The notes below the pieces were generated by a model that saw only the letters and a program-made list of their open reading frames with translations, did no database searches and was not told where the DNA came from. A DNA stretch of 29,857 nucleotides, taken from positions 1-29,857 of the IMG/VR virus record IMGVR_UViG_3300037264_005172, one strand, 5' to 3'. Positions 29,794 through 29,857 of this stretch are shown here, piece by piece (positions within the stretch are counted from its first letter, which is position 1; every line of letters begins with the position of its first letter). The position numbers were made by a program, and so were the translations under genes. The DNA is from a virus.

Positions 29794-29857
29794 CACGCCT
29801 CCCCGCCAAAGGAAAAATAGTATGCGTAGCAACGGGCACAAACGGAAGCCATCCTGC
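29793..29857 (-). CDS. 3' end of a further small gene, cut by the window edge
   Basis: The frame ending in ...MASVCARCYAYYFSFGGEA then TGA overlaps the start of micro-gene 4 as TGATG, so a coupled upstream gene is likely. Only about 21 codons are in the window, including a CARC motif (CxxC). Whether the ATG seen here is the real start or the gene begins outside cannot be told. Confidence 0.4.
   Translation of the reverse strand, partial: RMASVCARCYAYYFSFGGEA

Noticed and set aside
1-29857. Search for tRNA genes, integrase, attachment sites or a replication origin.
   Set aside because: I found no cloverleaf-like TψC/anticodon pattern, no tyrosine or serine recombinase motifs and no clear iteron cluster. 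A covariance-model scan would be needed to exclude a degenerate tRNA.

Overview
The window looks like about 30 kb of a tailed double-stranded DNA phage (Caudoviricetes) or a prophage-like contig. It carries a T4 gp20-type portal, a large terminase, fibre-like structural proteins, a murein-cleaving enzyme, a family A DNA polymerase and many tiny early-type genes. The DNA is GC-rich by eye. Every convincing gene lies on the minus strand, packed tightly, with start and stop codons that often overlap by 1 to 4 bases (ATGA, GTGA, TGATG). GTG starts are very common and the portal uses TTG. I recognise no rRNA, tRNA, CRISPR array, integrase or transposase. No major capsid, tape measure or tail tube gene is recognisable either, so the virion module must continue beyond the left edge. 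The host cannot be named from this sequence.

Transcription runs right to left. The right end (about 29.86-28.93 kb) holds overlapping micro-genes, several with Cys-x-x-Cys zinc motifs, that share a nine-codon N-terminal signature. A good sigma70-like promoter follows (28.9 kb), then two unknown genes, a second promoter with a direct repeat and a 14-codon leader ORF, and an L,D-transpeptidase-like gene. Next comes a nucleic-acid block (27.4-18.2 kb): two small phage proteins, a HerA/FtsK-like ATPase with two C-terminal winged-helix-like repeats, an HD phosphohydrolase, a 36-residue membrane peptide, a QueC-like enzyme, two small Cys-containing proteins, and a family A DNA polymerase interrupted by two inteins.

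Below 18.2 kb lie a polyampholyte protein, a ParB-like domain protein and a possible packaging or DNA-binding protein. Then follow four consecutive exported proteins (15.9-13.06 kb), including a 581-residue fibre-like protein. Small structural and collar-like genes, a free-standing GIY-YIG/NUMOD3 homing endonuclease and a fibre-like protein with 23 copies of a 20-residue repeat come next. A membrane-anchored transglycosylase-like enzyme, another exported protein, small structural genes, a HAD phosphatase, an Ig-like protein, the large terminase (one intein), a 92-residue gene and the portal (one intein, cut by the window edge) complete the layout.

The most striking feature is the density of homing elements: four inteins and one free-standing homing endonuclease gene, covering HNH, LAGLIDADG and GIY-YIG nuclease families. 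The inteins sit at highly conserved sites of the packaging and replication core (portal, terminase nuclease domain, polymerase motif B, and the polymerase N845/Q849 region). One polymerase intein ends in Glu-Asp rather than His-Asn. Other points of note are a 12-bp perfect palindrome found three times and a polymerase with paired substitutions at the steric-gate residues.
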